A stretch of DNA of 13,153 nucleotides from Roseiarcus sp052147395 (GTDB taxonomy: Bacteria; Pseudomonadota; Alphaproteobacteria; Rhizobiales; Beijerinckiaceae): NCBI GenBank assembly GCA_052147395.1, contig JBKQKS010000127.1, forward strand, positions 1-13,153, in the 5' to 3' direction. A program made the position numbers and the translations under genes. The notes under the pieces were generated by a model. That model did no database searches. It was not told where the DNA came from and saw only the letters and a list, made by a program, of their open reading frames with translations. Shown here piece after piece: positions 7,463-13,153 of this stretch. The number at the start of each line of letters is the position of its first letter. Position 1 is the stretch's first letter.

Positions 7463-8032
7463 ATGAAAACGCCGGCGCTCGCAGCTGCGCTGCTGATGGC
7501 GACGGCGGCTGCGGCCGACGCCGCCGCGTTGTCGCAGACTGGGAATTCGACGTTTCTAGTGTCGATCGAAGCCGACAAAGTCATCTATTCCGACAAGGAT
7601 GTGAAGGCGGTCTACAGCGGCAACGTCGTCGTATTCCTGGGCGTTTCGAGGCTGATGTGCTCGGGCTTGATGCTGTCGATCGAAAAAAGGCGCTTGCTGT
7701 TGCTCGCCCCAATGCCAGCGGTCGCACCGAGCGGCGGCGTAGAACCGATGCTGGAGAACAGCCAGCTCCGGCACATGGACTGTCAGGGGCCGGTCGCCTT
7801 TTTCTCGAAGACGCGCACAGCGACTGGCGACTCGGCCATATTCGACACGCCCACGAACAAATTGGTGCTCACCGGCAACGTAACCGTTACCACCGGCCGA
7901 GACGTGACCAAGGGCGGCCAGCTCATATACGACGTTGCAACGGAGCACGCGACGGTCGTGCCCGGCAACGCCGAGGCAAAGACCCGAGTGCGGAGCCGCC
8001 TAATTTTGGGGTTATCGATGCACGCAAAGTGA
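7463..8032 (+). CDS. LptA/OstA-like periplasmic protein
   Basis: The 189-residue product has a signal peptide (MKTPALAAALLMATAAAADA, cleavage near residue 20) and an OstA/LptA-type domain. The repeated strand signature is visible twice: IEADKVIYSDKDVKAVYSGN (35-54) and TGDSAIFDTPTNKLVLTGNV (121-140), followed by KGGQLIYDVATEHATV (150-165). In LptA this beta-jellyroll carries lipopolysaccharide across the periplasm. The usual neighbours (lptC, lptB, rpoN) are absent, so this is probably a paralogue rather than the housekeeping gene. Two cysteines (C66, C107) are unusual. The last 16 residues (TRVRSRLILGLSMHAK) look out of frame. One base missing near 7981 would instead give a tail DPSAEPPNFGVIDARKVTAA... 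ending at 8103. The ATG 7463 lacks a strong ribosome site. Confidence 0.75.
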   Translation: MKTPALAAALLMATAAAADAAALSQTGNSTFLVSIEADKVIYSDKDVKAVYSGNVVVFLGVSRLMCSGLMLSIEKRRLLLLAPMPAVAPSGGVEPMLENSQLRHMDCQGPVAFFSKTRTATGDSAIFDTPTNKLVLTGNVTVTTGRDVTKGGQLIYDVATEHATVVPGNAEAKTRVRSRLILGLSMHAK

Positions 8033-8059
8033 CGGCTGCGGCAGCGCCCTCCGCGTCGG

Positions 8060-8092
8060 GGCCGAGCCCGACGGCGCTCGGGCCTTCCGTTT
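8060..8092 (+). terminator. Possible terminator of the LptA-like gene
   Basis: CCGAGC (8062-8067) pairs with GCTCGG (8076-8081) around an 8-base loop. With one bulged G the stem extends by GG/CC. It is followed by CTTCCGTTTT (8084-8093 region). The T-run is short, and the hairpin lies 30 bases after the stop at 8032, where a terminator would be expected. If the LptA-like frame really continues to 8103, this would instead be coding sequence. Confidence 0.35.
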
Positions 8093-8354
8093 TGGGATCA
8101 TAGGGTTGCCGGGGTCGAGCGTTCAATGCGTCCTCTGTTCGCCCCCGCCGTCGATCCGCGCTTCGCGGCAGCCAAACGATCGCCCGCGCGGGTCTAAAGA
8201 GCCTCGCGACGAACTCAGCAGCGCCACGCAGACATAACGCCGATAGGCATTCGAGTTTGTTCGGACCCCGCCCGGTCCTAGTTCGTGGGTCCCAAAGCCA
8301 CTCTATGGCTCCTCATCGAGACAAGTGACGATTGCGGGGTTCGGACCAAACTGT
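8093..8354. other. Intergenic stretch without recognisable content
   Basis: This stretch lies between convergent transcription units (LptA-like on +, secreted protein on -). I see no gene, tRNA or promoter in it. TTCGGACC occurs twice (around 8260 and 8340), which may be chance. Confidence 0.4.
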
Positions 8355-8381
8355 CCGAGCCGGACTTGTCGTCCGGCTCGG
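8355..8381 (-). terminator. Terminator of the minus-strand secreted-protein gene
   Basis: CCGAGCCGGAC (8355-8365) and GTCCGGCTCGG (8371-8381) are perfect inverses with a 5-base loop, making a very stable 11-base stem. It begins 12 bases after the TAG of the minus-strand gene ending at 8393. Reading on the minus strand, the following bases contain a short TTT. The position and stability fit an intrinsic or hairpin-assisted terminator; the convergent gene could use it too. Confidence 0.7.
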
Positions 8382-8392
8382 CATTTCGCGCG

Positions 8393-8902
8393 CTATTTCG
8401 CGTGTTCGTCCTTCGCCGCGACATTGCCGCCTGCCTTGGCGTCGGCTTCGCACATGTAGGCGCCCTTCTTGGTCGTGCCGTAGGATTTGGCGCCGGAGAA
8501 ATGGTACTTGTGCGACTTGGTGTTGACCCAGACCACCGTGTCGGTCGGGCAATGGGCCTTGGCCTCGGCCTCGTTGGTGAATTCGCCGGCGCCGGTGGCG
8601 GCCGCCGGGGTCTTCTTCGGCGCCGGAGCGGCCTTGGTCGGCGTCGGCGAAGGCGTCGCCGCCGGCGTTGGAGCCGCGGCCGTCGTCGGCGAGGCGGCGG
8701 GGGCCGCGGCTGCGTTCTTCGCCTTGCAGGCGTTGTAGAAATCGCTCCAGCTCTGGCCGTTGAGGGTATTGGCGGCCTTGGCGGCCTTGTACTCGTCGCC
8801 GCATTGCTTGCGCACGCTGTCGGCGCTGGCGGCGCCCGCGAAGCCGAGCAGCCCGACGACGAGCGCGGCCGCAACCGCCGCTCCCAGTCTCATCTTGATC
8901 AT
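8393..8902 (-). CDS. Secreted Ala/Pro-rich protein with four cysteines, 169 aa
   Basis: The start is the ATG at 8902 on the minus strand (MIKMRLGAAV), which places a clear signal peptide first (hydrophobic 5-24, cleavage ASA|D after A27); GAGGGA lies about ten bases upstream. The mature protein has three parts: a small N-terminal region with C34 and C59 (CGDEYKAAKAANTLNGQSWSDFYNAC); a low-complexity Ala/Pro/Thr linker (about 63-103); and a C-terminal module AHCPTDTVVWVNTKSHKYHF (116-135) ending KKGAYMCEADAKAGG with C118 and C151. The 'C..D.VVWVN..S..YH..G..YG.T..G.YMCE..A' module is widespread in Hyphomicrobiales as a small exported domain of unknown function. The cysteines probably form one disulphide in each end domain. 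A strong hairpin terminator follows. Real and exported; role unknown. Confidence 0.87.
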   Translation of the reverse strand: MIKMRLGAAVAAALVVGLLGFAGAASADSVRKQCGDEYKAAKAANTLNGQSWSDFYNACKAKNAAAAPAASPTTAAAPTPAATPSPTPTKAAPAPKKTPAAATGAGEFTNEAEAKAHCPTDTVVWVNTKSHKYHFSGAKSYGTTKKGAYMCEADAKAGGNVAAKDEHAK

Positions 8903-9003
8903 GTAACGGTCTTCCCTCTCTTGCTGGCCTCTTTTCGCCGCGTGGCCCGGCGCTGAAGAGGCGCAACCTAACCGCGATGCGCCGCGGCTGCGTCTTCGTG
9001 GCT

Positions 9004-9645
9004 CTAGGCCGCCGAACTCGGAGCGAACAGGTTGGTGAATTTCTTCCATTTCGTCGACAGCGCATGGCGGCGCTGCTCGGCGTCGACGACCTCGGGCGAG
9101 GTGACCCAGTTGAGCTGGATCGCGCGCCGTCGACCCGAGAACGGCTTGTGGCCGTGCCAGGAGGTTTCCGAGCGTTTGAATACGAGCAGCGTCCCCCCGT
9201 ACGGCGGCACTTCCGCCGCGTAGTTCTCGAGATCGTCGCCCGAGCGCAACAGCCTGAGGCGCCCGCCGTCCGAATCCCAGCGTTCGTTCATGTAGAGCAG
9301 CACGGTGATGATCTTGGTTTTCGAGTCGGTGTGGATGGCGCCGTCGCGCTCGCGCACATAGCCGCGCACCGTATACATTGTCGGCCGGCCGGAGAGGTCG
9401 ATGACGAATTTGCGCTCTATCGCCTCGCGGAAGCGCTGGCCTCGCAATTCCTCGATCAGCGCACGGAAATGGCCGGCGATCTTCAGCTCGCTCGGCGGAT
9501 GTGAGCCCGGGCCGGGCGTTTCCGGGTAATCGGCGACGACGGCGGCGAAGCGGTCCTGTTGCAGAAAGTCGGGGACGACGACGTGCTCGAACGGATCGCT
9601 CGCCAGCGGCGTCCGCTCCAGCGCGTCGAAATCACAATAGCTCAT
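9004..9645 (-). CDS. 2-oxoglutarate/Fe(II)-dependent oxygenase family protein
   Basis: The 213-residue protein has the double-stranded beta-helix signature of 2OG-Fe(II) oxygenases of the prolyl 4-hydroxylase-like type. The HxD pair is H105 and D107 in GAIHTDSKTK; the distal histidine is H164 or H166 in SWHGHKPF; the 2-oxoglutarate-binding arginine is R172 or R173 in GRRRAIQLNW. LLYMNERWDSDGGRLRLL (116-133) and PPYGGTLLVFKRS (147-159) are the expected core strands. The substrate is unknown; relatives occur near polysaccharide or small-molecule modification genes as well as alone. GGAG lies seven bases before the ATG at 9645. The gap to the upstream kinase gene is only 44 bases on the same strand, so both are probably one transcript. 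Confidence 0.87.
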   Translation of the reverse strand: MSYCDFDALERTPLASDPFEHVVVPDFLQQDRFAAVVADYPETPGPGSHPPSELKIAGHFRALIEELRGQRFREAIERKFVIDLSGRPTMYTVRGYVRERDGAIHTDSKTKIITVLLYMNERWDSDGGRLRLLRSGDDLENYAAEVPPYGGTLLVFKRSETSWHGHKPFSGRRRAIQLNWVTSPEVVDAEQRRHALSTKWKKFTNLFAPSSAA

Positions 9646-9689
9646 CCGCCAACTCCGAACCCGGAATTTTCGCCGCTATAGCAGAGCTC

Positions 9690-11237
9690 TCAGCGAGCGC
9701 CAACCGCGCGCGCCGCGTCGAGCGTGCGCTCGAACCCGCCCGAGGCGTCGATTGCGACCCATCCCGGCTCCGCGATCGGATCGGCGCGCTGCGCCGCGAC
9801 GACGCGCGCGTCGGCGTCGGAGGGGTCGAACCGCCGCGCCTCGACCCGGGCCAGCCGCGTCGCGAGCGGCGCCTCGAGCCACAGGCCGAGAAAGGCGATC
9901 CGCGCGCGCGCGAGCTTCGCGCTCGCCACGCGGTCCGCCGCCCGCGCGTGCGTCGCGTCGAGGACGACCGATTGGCCGGCGGCGAGCGCGAGCTCGGCTT
10001 CGCGTCGAAGCCTCGCATAGACTTCGCGCGTCGTAGCGGCGTCGTAAGCGGAGTCCGGAAGCCGTTCGGTTTCCGCTGCGGCGAACATGCGCTTGCGCTC
10101 GACGTCGCTGGAAATCCAGACGGCGCCGGGCGCGCGGCCGAGCTCGGGCGCGATGGCGCGTGCGAGCGCGCTCTTGCCCGAGCCCGAGAGACCGCCGACG
10201 GCGACGAGCTGCGCCGGCGCCGGCGCGAGGAATTCCAGCGCGAACTCGAAATAGCGCCGAGCCGCGGCGTCGACCCGCGCACGCTGCGAGTCGCTCACAT
10301 GCAGGCGGTTGGCCGCCTCCACCTTGGCGCGGATCGCCGCGCGTACGCTGAGGAACAGCGGCAGCGCCGCGAGCCCGGAATAATGGGCTTGACCGCCATG
10401 CGTGAGATAGCCGTTGACGAGCGCGTTGGCGTGATGGCGAAAGCCGCGCTCCCACAGGTCCATGGCGGCGAAGGCGAGGTCGTAGAGCACGTCGCCGGTC
10501 GCAATCGAATCGTCGAATTCGATCGCGTCGAACGGCGTCGGGCGGCCGTCGATGAGCGCGATGTTGCGCAAGTGCAGATCGCCGTGACAGCGGCGCACGA
10601 ACCCGAGAGCGCCGCGCTGCGTGAGGAGCTCCCGGTTCGCTTCGAGCGCGGCGCGGGCTCGTGCGGTCAGGGCTTCGACCTCAGCGGGCGCGAACAGGTC
10701 GGGTTCATCGGCGAACGCCGCGCGGTTCTGATCGATCCAGGTCGCCAGACTGCGCAGCGCCGACGCCGCCTCACGGATCGGCGCGCGCTGGTGCGCGGCG
10801 TGGATCGCCTCGGCAAGTCCGGCGATGAGGCCGTCGGTCAGCTCGCCGCGCTCGGCGAGCTTGTCGAGGGTCGCGTCCTCGTCGAAGCGGCGCATCCGTG
10901 TCGCCCATTCGACGATTTCGCCGTCCGTTCCGAACGCATAGCCGCCGGCGCTCAGCGAAATCGCGACCGCCTCGCGATAGATCTCCGGCGCCGCGGCGTG
11001 GTTGACGTCGATCTCGGCGAGCGTCGCCTCGCGGCGCTTGTCGATCGTGGAATAATCGAGGAACGGCAGGCGGATCGCCCGCCTGATCTTACAGGCCTCG
11101 CGCCCGGCGAGCCACACGACCGCGCCCTGCGTGTCGATGCGCTTGGCCGCTTCGCCCGCCGCTGCGGAGAGTCGTTCGCCGACCCACTTAATCACCGGCG
11201 CCTGCCGGGCTTCCGGGTCGGGAACCGTCGTCTGCAT
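9690..11237 (-). CDS. Two-domain kinase: APH-like phosphotransferase fused to P-loop kinase
   Basis: The 515-residue protein joins two phosphotransferase modules. Residues about 30-310 resemble the aminoglycoside phosphotransferase/choline-kinase fold: catalytic loop CHGDLHLRN (217-225) with D220, and the metal-binding acidic stretch DAIEFDD (237-243). Residues about 340-510 are a P-loop kinase: Walker A GLSGSGKS (349-356), Walker B-like VVLDATH (425-431), and a basic lid-like region around RLARVEARRFDPSDAD (461-476). This architecture is a known 'bifunctional aminoglycoside phosphotransferase/ATP-binding protein' family; no substrate is established to my knowledge and a resistance role should not be assumed. 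The frame is open far upstream, but ATG 11237 (MQTTVPDPEARQAP) is preferred: GAGGG lies shortly before it, and a longer form would run antisense to the Pta fusion gene. It is divergent from that gene across a FixK-type site. Confidence 0.88.
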   Translation of the reverse strand: MQTTVPDPEARQAPVIKWVGERLSAAAGEAAKRIDTQGAVVWLAGREACKIRRAIRLPFLDYSTIDKRREATLAEIDVNHAAAPEIYREAVAISLSAGGYAFGTDGEIVEWATRMRRFDEDATLDKLAERGELTDGLIAGLAEAIHAAHQRAPIREAASALRSLATWIDQNRAAFADEPDLFAPAEVEALTARARAALEANRELLTQRGALGFVRRCHGDLHLRNIALIDGRPTPFDAIEFDDSIATGDVLYDLAFAAMDLWERGFRHHANALVNGYLTHGGQAHYSGLAALPLFLSVRAAIRAKVEAANRLHVSDSQRARVDAAARRYFEFALEFLAPAPAQLVAVGGLSGSGKSALARAIAPELGRAPGAVWISSDVERKRMFAAAETERLPDSAYDAATTREVYARLRREAELALAAGQSVVLDATHARAADRVASAKLARARIAFLGLWLEAPLATRLARVEARRFDPSDADARVVAAQRADPIAEPGWVAIDASGGFERTLDAARAVGAR

Positions 11238-11294
11238 GCTCGCCCTCGACGCCTCAGGCCCCGAGTAAGCTTGAACGCCGATGATGTCGTCGTA

Positions 11295-11308
11295 TTGACT
11301 TGGGTCAA
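11295..11308. promoter_or_regulatory. FixK/FNR-type binding site in the divergent promoter region
   Basis: TTGACTTGGGTCAA is a perfect TTGA-N6-TCAA palindrome, with TTGAC and GTCAA as 5-base arms, matching the FixK/FNR/ANR consensus. Its centre is at 11301.5. A class II site (centre at -41.5) would put transcription of the MaoC-Pta gene at about 11342, and TATGCC at 11330-11335 sits where the -10 should then be. The same site could act on the kinase gene (start 11237), but no good -10 is visible on that side. Confidence 0.75.
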
Positions 11309-11372
11309 GCTTCGCTAACCTTGGCGGCCTATGCCGGGCTGCGGTTTCGAGGTTTCTCGAGGAGAATGAAAC

Positions 11373-12755
11373 ATGCCGCGCCTGGAAAACCGCACCTTCG
11401 ACGAGCTGCAGGTCGGCGAGCGCGTGACTTTCACGCATACGCTGACCCCCGAAGACGTCGAGCGTTTCGCCGATGCGTTCGCGGGGCTCGAACCCGACGC
11501 CGAAGCGATCGGGCTCTCCACCACCAACGGTTTTCAAGCGATCGCGCTCGGCGCCGGATGGGCGCAGGCGCTTGTCGGCGCCGCGCTCGCGACGCACTTT
11601 CCCGGTCCCGGCGCGGTGCTGGTTCGCCACCGGTTCGAGTCGTTCCTCTCGCCGGCGCCAGGCGATCCGCTCACGCTGACGCTCGGCGTCAAATCGAAGA
11701 TGCGCGAAGGGCGCCGCGTCGTGCTCGAATGCTCGGCCACCGGGCGCGGCGGCGAGCCAGCAATGGTTGGCGAGGTCGAGGTGATCGCGCCCAACGAGAA
11801 GGTGACGGTCGGCGTCGTCAACGGCCAGCCGACCGAGCCGCGCGAGAAGGGCAAGCGTTATCGCCGCCTGCGGCAGTTGGCGAAGGGCCATCAGCCCCTG
11901 ATCACCGCCGTCGTGCATCCCGTCGACGAGGCTTCGCTCACCGGCGCCGTCGAAGCGCAGCGCGAGGGGCTCATCCAGGCGCTGCTCGTCGGGCCGGAGG
12001 CGAAGATCCGCCGCGCGGCGGACGCGAGCGGCATCGACCTTTCCGATTTCACCATCGTGCCGACCGAGCACAGCCACGCCGCCGCCGACGCGGCCGTTGC
12101 GCTCGCTCGCGCCGGCAAGGTCGAGGCGCTGATGAAGGGCGCGCTGCATACCGACGAATTGATGCACTCCGTCGTCGATGCGGTGAACGGCCTGCGCACC
12201 GCGCGGCGCATCTCGCACATATTCGCCATCGACGCGCCGAGCTATCCGCGCCCGATGTTCATCACCGACGCCGCGGTCAACATCTATCCGACGCTGATCG
12301 ACAAGCGCGACATCATCCAGAACGCGATCGACCTGGTGCGCGCGCTCGGCATCCTGGTTCCGCGCGTCGCGATTCTCTCCGCGGTCGAAACCGTGTCGCC
12401 TGACATCAAGTCGACGATCGATGCGGCGGCTCTGTGCAAGATGGCCGATCGCGGGCAGATCACCGGCGGCATTCTCGACGGGCCGCTCGCTTTCGACAAC
12501 GCAGTCAGCGCCGAAGCCGCGCGCACGAAGAACATCACGTCGCCGGTTGCGGGACGCCCGGACATCCTCGTCGCGCCCGACCTCGAGGCCGGCAACATGA
12601 TGGCCAAGCAATTGGTCTATCTCGCCGACGCCGATATGGCGGGAATCGTGATGGGCGCGCGCGTGCCGATCATCGTGACGAGCCGCGCCGACGGCACGAT
12701 GTCGCGCCTCGGCTCCTGCGCGATCGCGCTGTTGTGGGCGCGAAGGCCGCACTGA
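11373..12755 (+). CDS. MaoC-like / phosphate acyltransferase (Pta/Ptb) fusion protein
   Basis: The 460-residue protein matches the family annotated 'bifunctional enoyl-CoA hydratase/phosphate acetyltransferase'. Residues about 8-138 are MaoC-like (NRTFDELQVGERVTFTHTLT, PGPGAVLVRHRFESFL, PGDPLTLTLGV); residues about 170-455 are the Pta/Ptb domain, with KGALHTDELMHSVV (255-268), DGPLAFDNAVS (369-379) and VAPDLEAGNMMAKQL (400-414). The acyltransferase exchanges CoA and phosphate on a short acyl group, producing an acyl-phosphate that acetate kinase can use to make ATP. The MaoC catalytic signature (G-D-x-N-P-x-H in hydratases) is replaced by AGLEPDAEAIG (37-47), and the later AHG is absent, so hydratase activity is doubtful. 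GAGGAGA (11359-11365) precedes the ATG by seven bases. A FixK-type site lies upstream. An acetate kinase gene, a common partner, is not found in the remaining 398 bases. Confidence 0.9.
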   Translation: MPRLENRTFDELQVGERVTFTHTLTPEDVERFADAFAGLEPDAEAIGLSTTNGFQAIALGAGWAQALVGAALATHFPGPGAVLVRHRFESFLSPAPGDPLTLTLGVKSKMREGRRVVLECSATGRGGEPAMVGEVEVIAPNEKVTVGVVNGQPTEPREKGKRYRRLRQLAKGHQPLITAVVHPVDEASLTGAVEAQREGLIQALLVGPEAKIRRAADASGIDLSDFTIVPTEHSHAAADAAVALARAGKVEALMKGALHTDELMHSVVDAVNGLRTARRISHIFAIDAPSYPRPMFITDAAVNIYPTLIDKRDIIQNAIDLVRALGILVPRVAILSAVETVSPDIKSTIDAAALCKMADRGQITGGILDGPLAFDNAVSAEAARTKNITSPVAGRPDILVAPDLEAGNMMAKQLVYLADADMAGIVMGARVPIIVTSRADGTMSRLGSCAIALLWARRPH

Positions 12756-12756
12756 A

Positions 12757-12834
12757 GGCGAGGTCGTCGTGCGGATCATTTCGGCGCGGCAAGCGGAGCC
12801 TCGGGCGCGCGAGACGACGCCGGGAACGCGTTAG
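12757..12834 (+). pseudogene. Possible C-terminal remnant of a BrnT-like (DUF497) toxin
   Basis: Immediately after the Pta stop, in another frame, GEVVVRIISARQAEPRARE is followed by a short tail and TAG at 12832-12834. The R-I-I-S-A-R-x-A...R-x-R-E pattern is the hallmark of the end of BrnT/DUF497 ribonuclease toxins. Nothing upstream in this frame encodes the rest of the toxin, and no BrnA antitoxin follows, so this would be a 25-codon scar of a lost toxin-antitoxin module. The match is short and chance similarity remains possible. Confidence 0.35.
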
Positions 12835-12956
12835 CGCGGATTTCCTGCCCTTTCCGATTTTCAGGGACGTCACACGGGGGCGCCGTCTACAGGAGAACGA
12901 ATATTCGACGTGGCGACGGTAACGGGATCGAGAGGCGTGCAACGGATGTTCCCCCA

Positions 12957-12971
12957 GAACAAATATGGAAC
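12957..12971 (+). promoter_or_regulatory. LexA (SOS) box
   Basis: GAACAAATATGGAAC is an exact GAAC-N7-GAAC direct repeat, the alphaproteobacterial LexA operator, with the usual A/T-rich spacer and a following A. A -10-like TAAGAT lies at 12979-12984, eight bases downstream. The box overlaps a short inverted repeat, GATGTTCC (12945-12952) and GGAACATC (12967-12974). A downstream start codon is expected within about 50-100 bases, but the DNA is replaced from 13028 by an insertion element. Confidence 0.7.
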
Positions 12972-13027
12972 ATCGCTGTAAGATATTGTTCGACAGAGGT
13001 AATTGTTGATTCGGTTGCGCCCCCTTA

Positions 13028-13153
13028 GAGGCTGTCTCGAAACCGCGGCCGTGACCCCTTGAAAAATCGCAAGCCGGTGGAATCTGAGGGAGAATCGAAC
13101 TCCCGAGGGAACCATGTGGACGAAGACGACGCGGCTGCAGCATGATCGCAGGC
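13028..13153 (+). mobile_element. IS5-family insertion sequence, left end (truncated by window edge)
   Basis: GAGGCTGTCTCGAAA (13028-13042) resembles the left terminal inverted repeat of rhizobial IS5-family elements and is directly preceded by TTA (13025-13027), a plausible target duplication of the TNA or TA type. A leader of 86 bases leads to the transposase start at 13114. The right end lies outside the window, so the copy's completeness cannot be judged. Confidence 0.72.
13114..13153 (+). CDS. IS5-family transposase, N-terminus (3' truncated by window edge)
   Basis: ATG at 13114 starts MWTKTTRLQHDRR, the recognisable opening of IS5-family transposases of rhizobia (usually MWT.TTR..Y.R.GLRY..D.TD.EW). 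GAGGGA (13105-13110) precedes it closely. Only 13 residues are visible, so the DDE catalytic residues cannot be checked. The enzyme would cut and join the ends of the element annotated from 13028. Confidence 0.72.
   Translation, partial: MWTKTTRLQHDRR

Noticed and set aside
7324..7970. A plus-strand frame overlapping the LptA-like gene (7324-8103)
   Set aside because: Most of it is a shadow frame rich in Arg and Gly; only its last 40 codons look protein-like, and they are treated as a possible frameshifted tail instead.
9501..11318. A 605-codon plus-strand open frame opposite the kinase gene
   Set aside because: It is extremely Arg/Gly/Asp-rich with no recognisable motif, while the opposite strand has kinase motifs with intact catalytic residues.
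11238..12779. Very long minus-strand open extension upstream of the kinase gene, covering the whole Pta fusion gene
   Set aside because: It is antisense to a well-supported gene, its translation is Arg/Asp/His-rich without motifs, and it is a shadow of high-GC codon use. The kinase begins at 11237.

Overview
The window is GC-rich DNA that most resembles an alphaproteobacterium of the order Hyphomicrobiales (Rhizobiales). The signs are an Aap-type general amino-acid permease pair, a palindromic repeat of the GTCATTGCGAGG...GCAATGAC type scattered through Bradyrhizobium-like genomes, a GAAC-N7-GAAC LexA box, a TTGA-N6-TCAA FixK-type box, and several small secreted proteins of a kind common in that group. 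No rRNA, tRNA or CRISPR array was seen. Everything here is read by eye from the sequence; no database search was run.

Left part (1-4806, all + strand). The window opens with the last 82 codons of a methyl-accepting chemotaxis protein. After a 280-base gap come two overlapping ABC permease genes, aapQ and aapM, with neither the periplasmic binding protein (aapJ) nor the ATPase (aapP) beside them. A stand-alone response-regulator receiver, a class I SAM methyltransferase and an unrecognised 161-residue protein follow.

Middle (4807-8392). This part is loosely packed. It holds a REP-like palindrome, a second long hairpin, a single-pass membrane protein of unknown function, a gene-free stretch, and a clear sigma70-like promoter (TTGACA-N17-TAGATT). 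The promoter drives a small secreted beta-rich protein whose frame is interrupted by one amber codon (TAG at 6925-6927) but is otherwise intact. Next is an isolated LptA/OstA-like periplasmic protein with a possible frameshift near its C-terminus.

Right part (8393-11237, - strand). There is a secreted Ala/Pro-rich four-cysteine protein with its own terminator, a 2-oxoglutarate/Fe(II)-type dioxygenase, and a two-domain kinase (APH-like plus P-loop). The kinase is transcribed divergently from a MaoC-Pta/Ptb fusion gene (11373-12755, +). The 135-base divergent region contains a perfect FixK/FNR-type site placed for class II activation of the fusion gene, which points to low-oxygen control of acyl-phosphate metabolism. 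The MaoC half appears to lack its catalytic Asp/His signature.

Right edge (12756-13153). The edge is a patchwork: a fragment resembling the C-terminus of a BrnT toxin, a LexA/SOS box with a nearby -10, and, about 56 bases further on, the left end of an IS5-family element with the first codons of its transposase. The element probably separates the SOS promoter from the gene it once drove.
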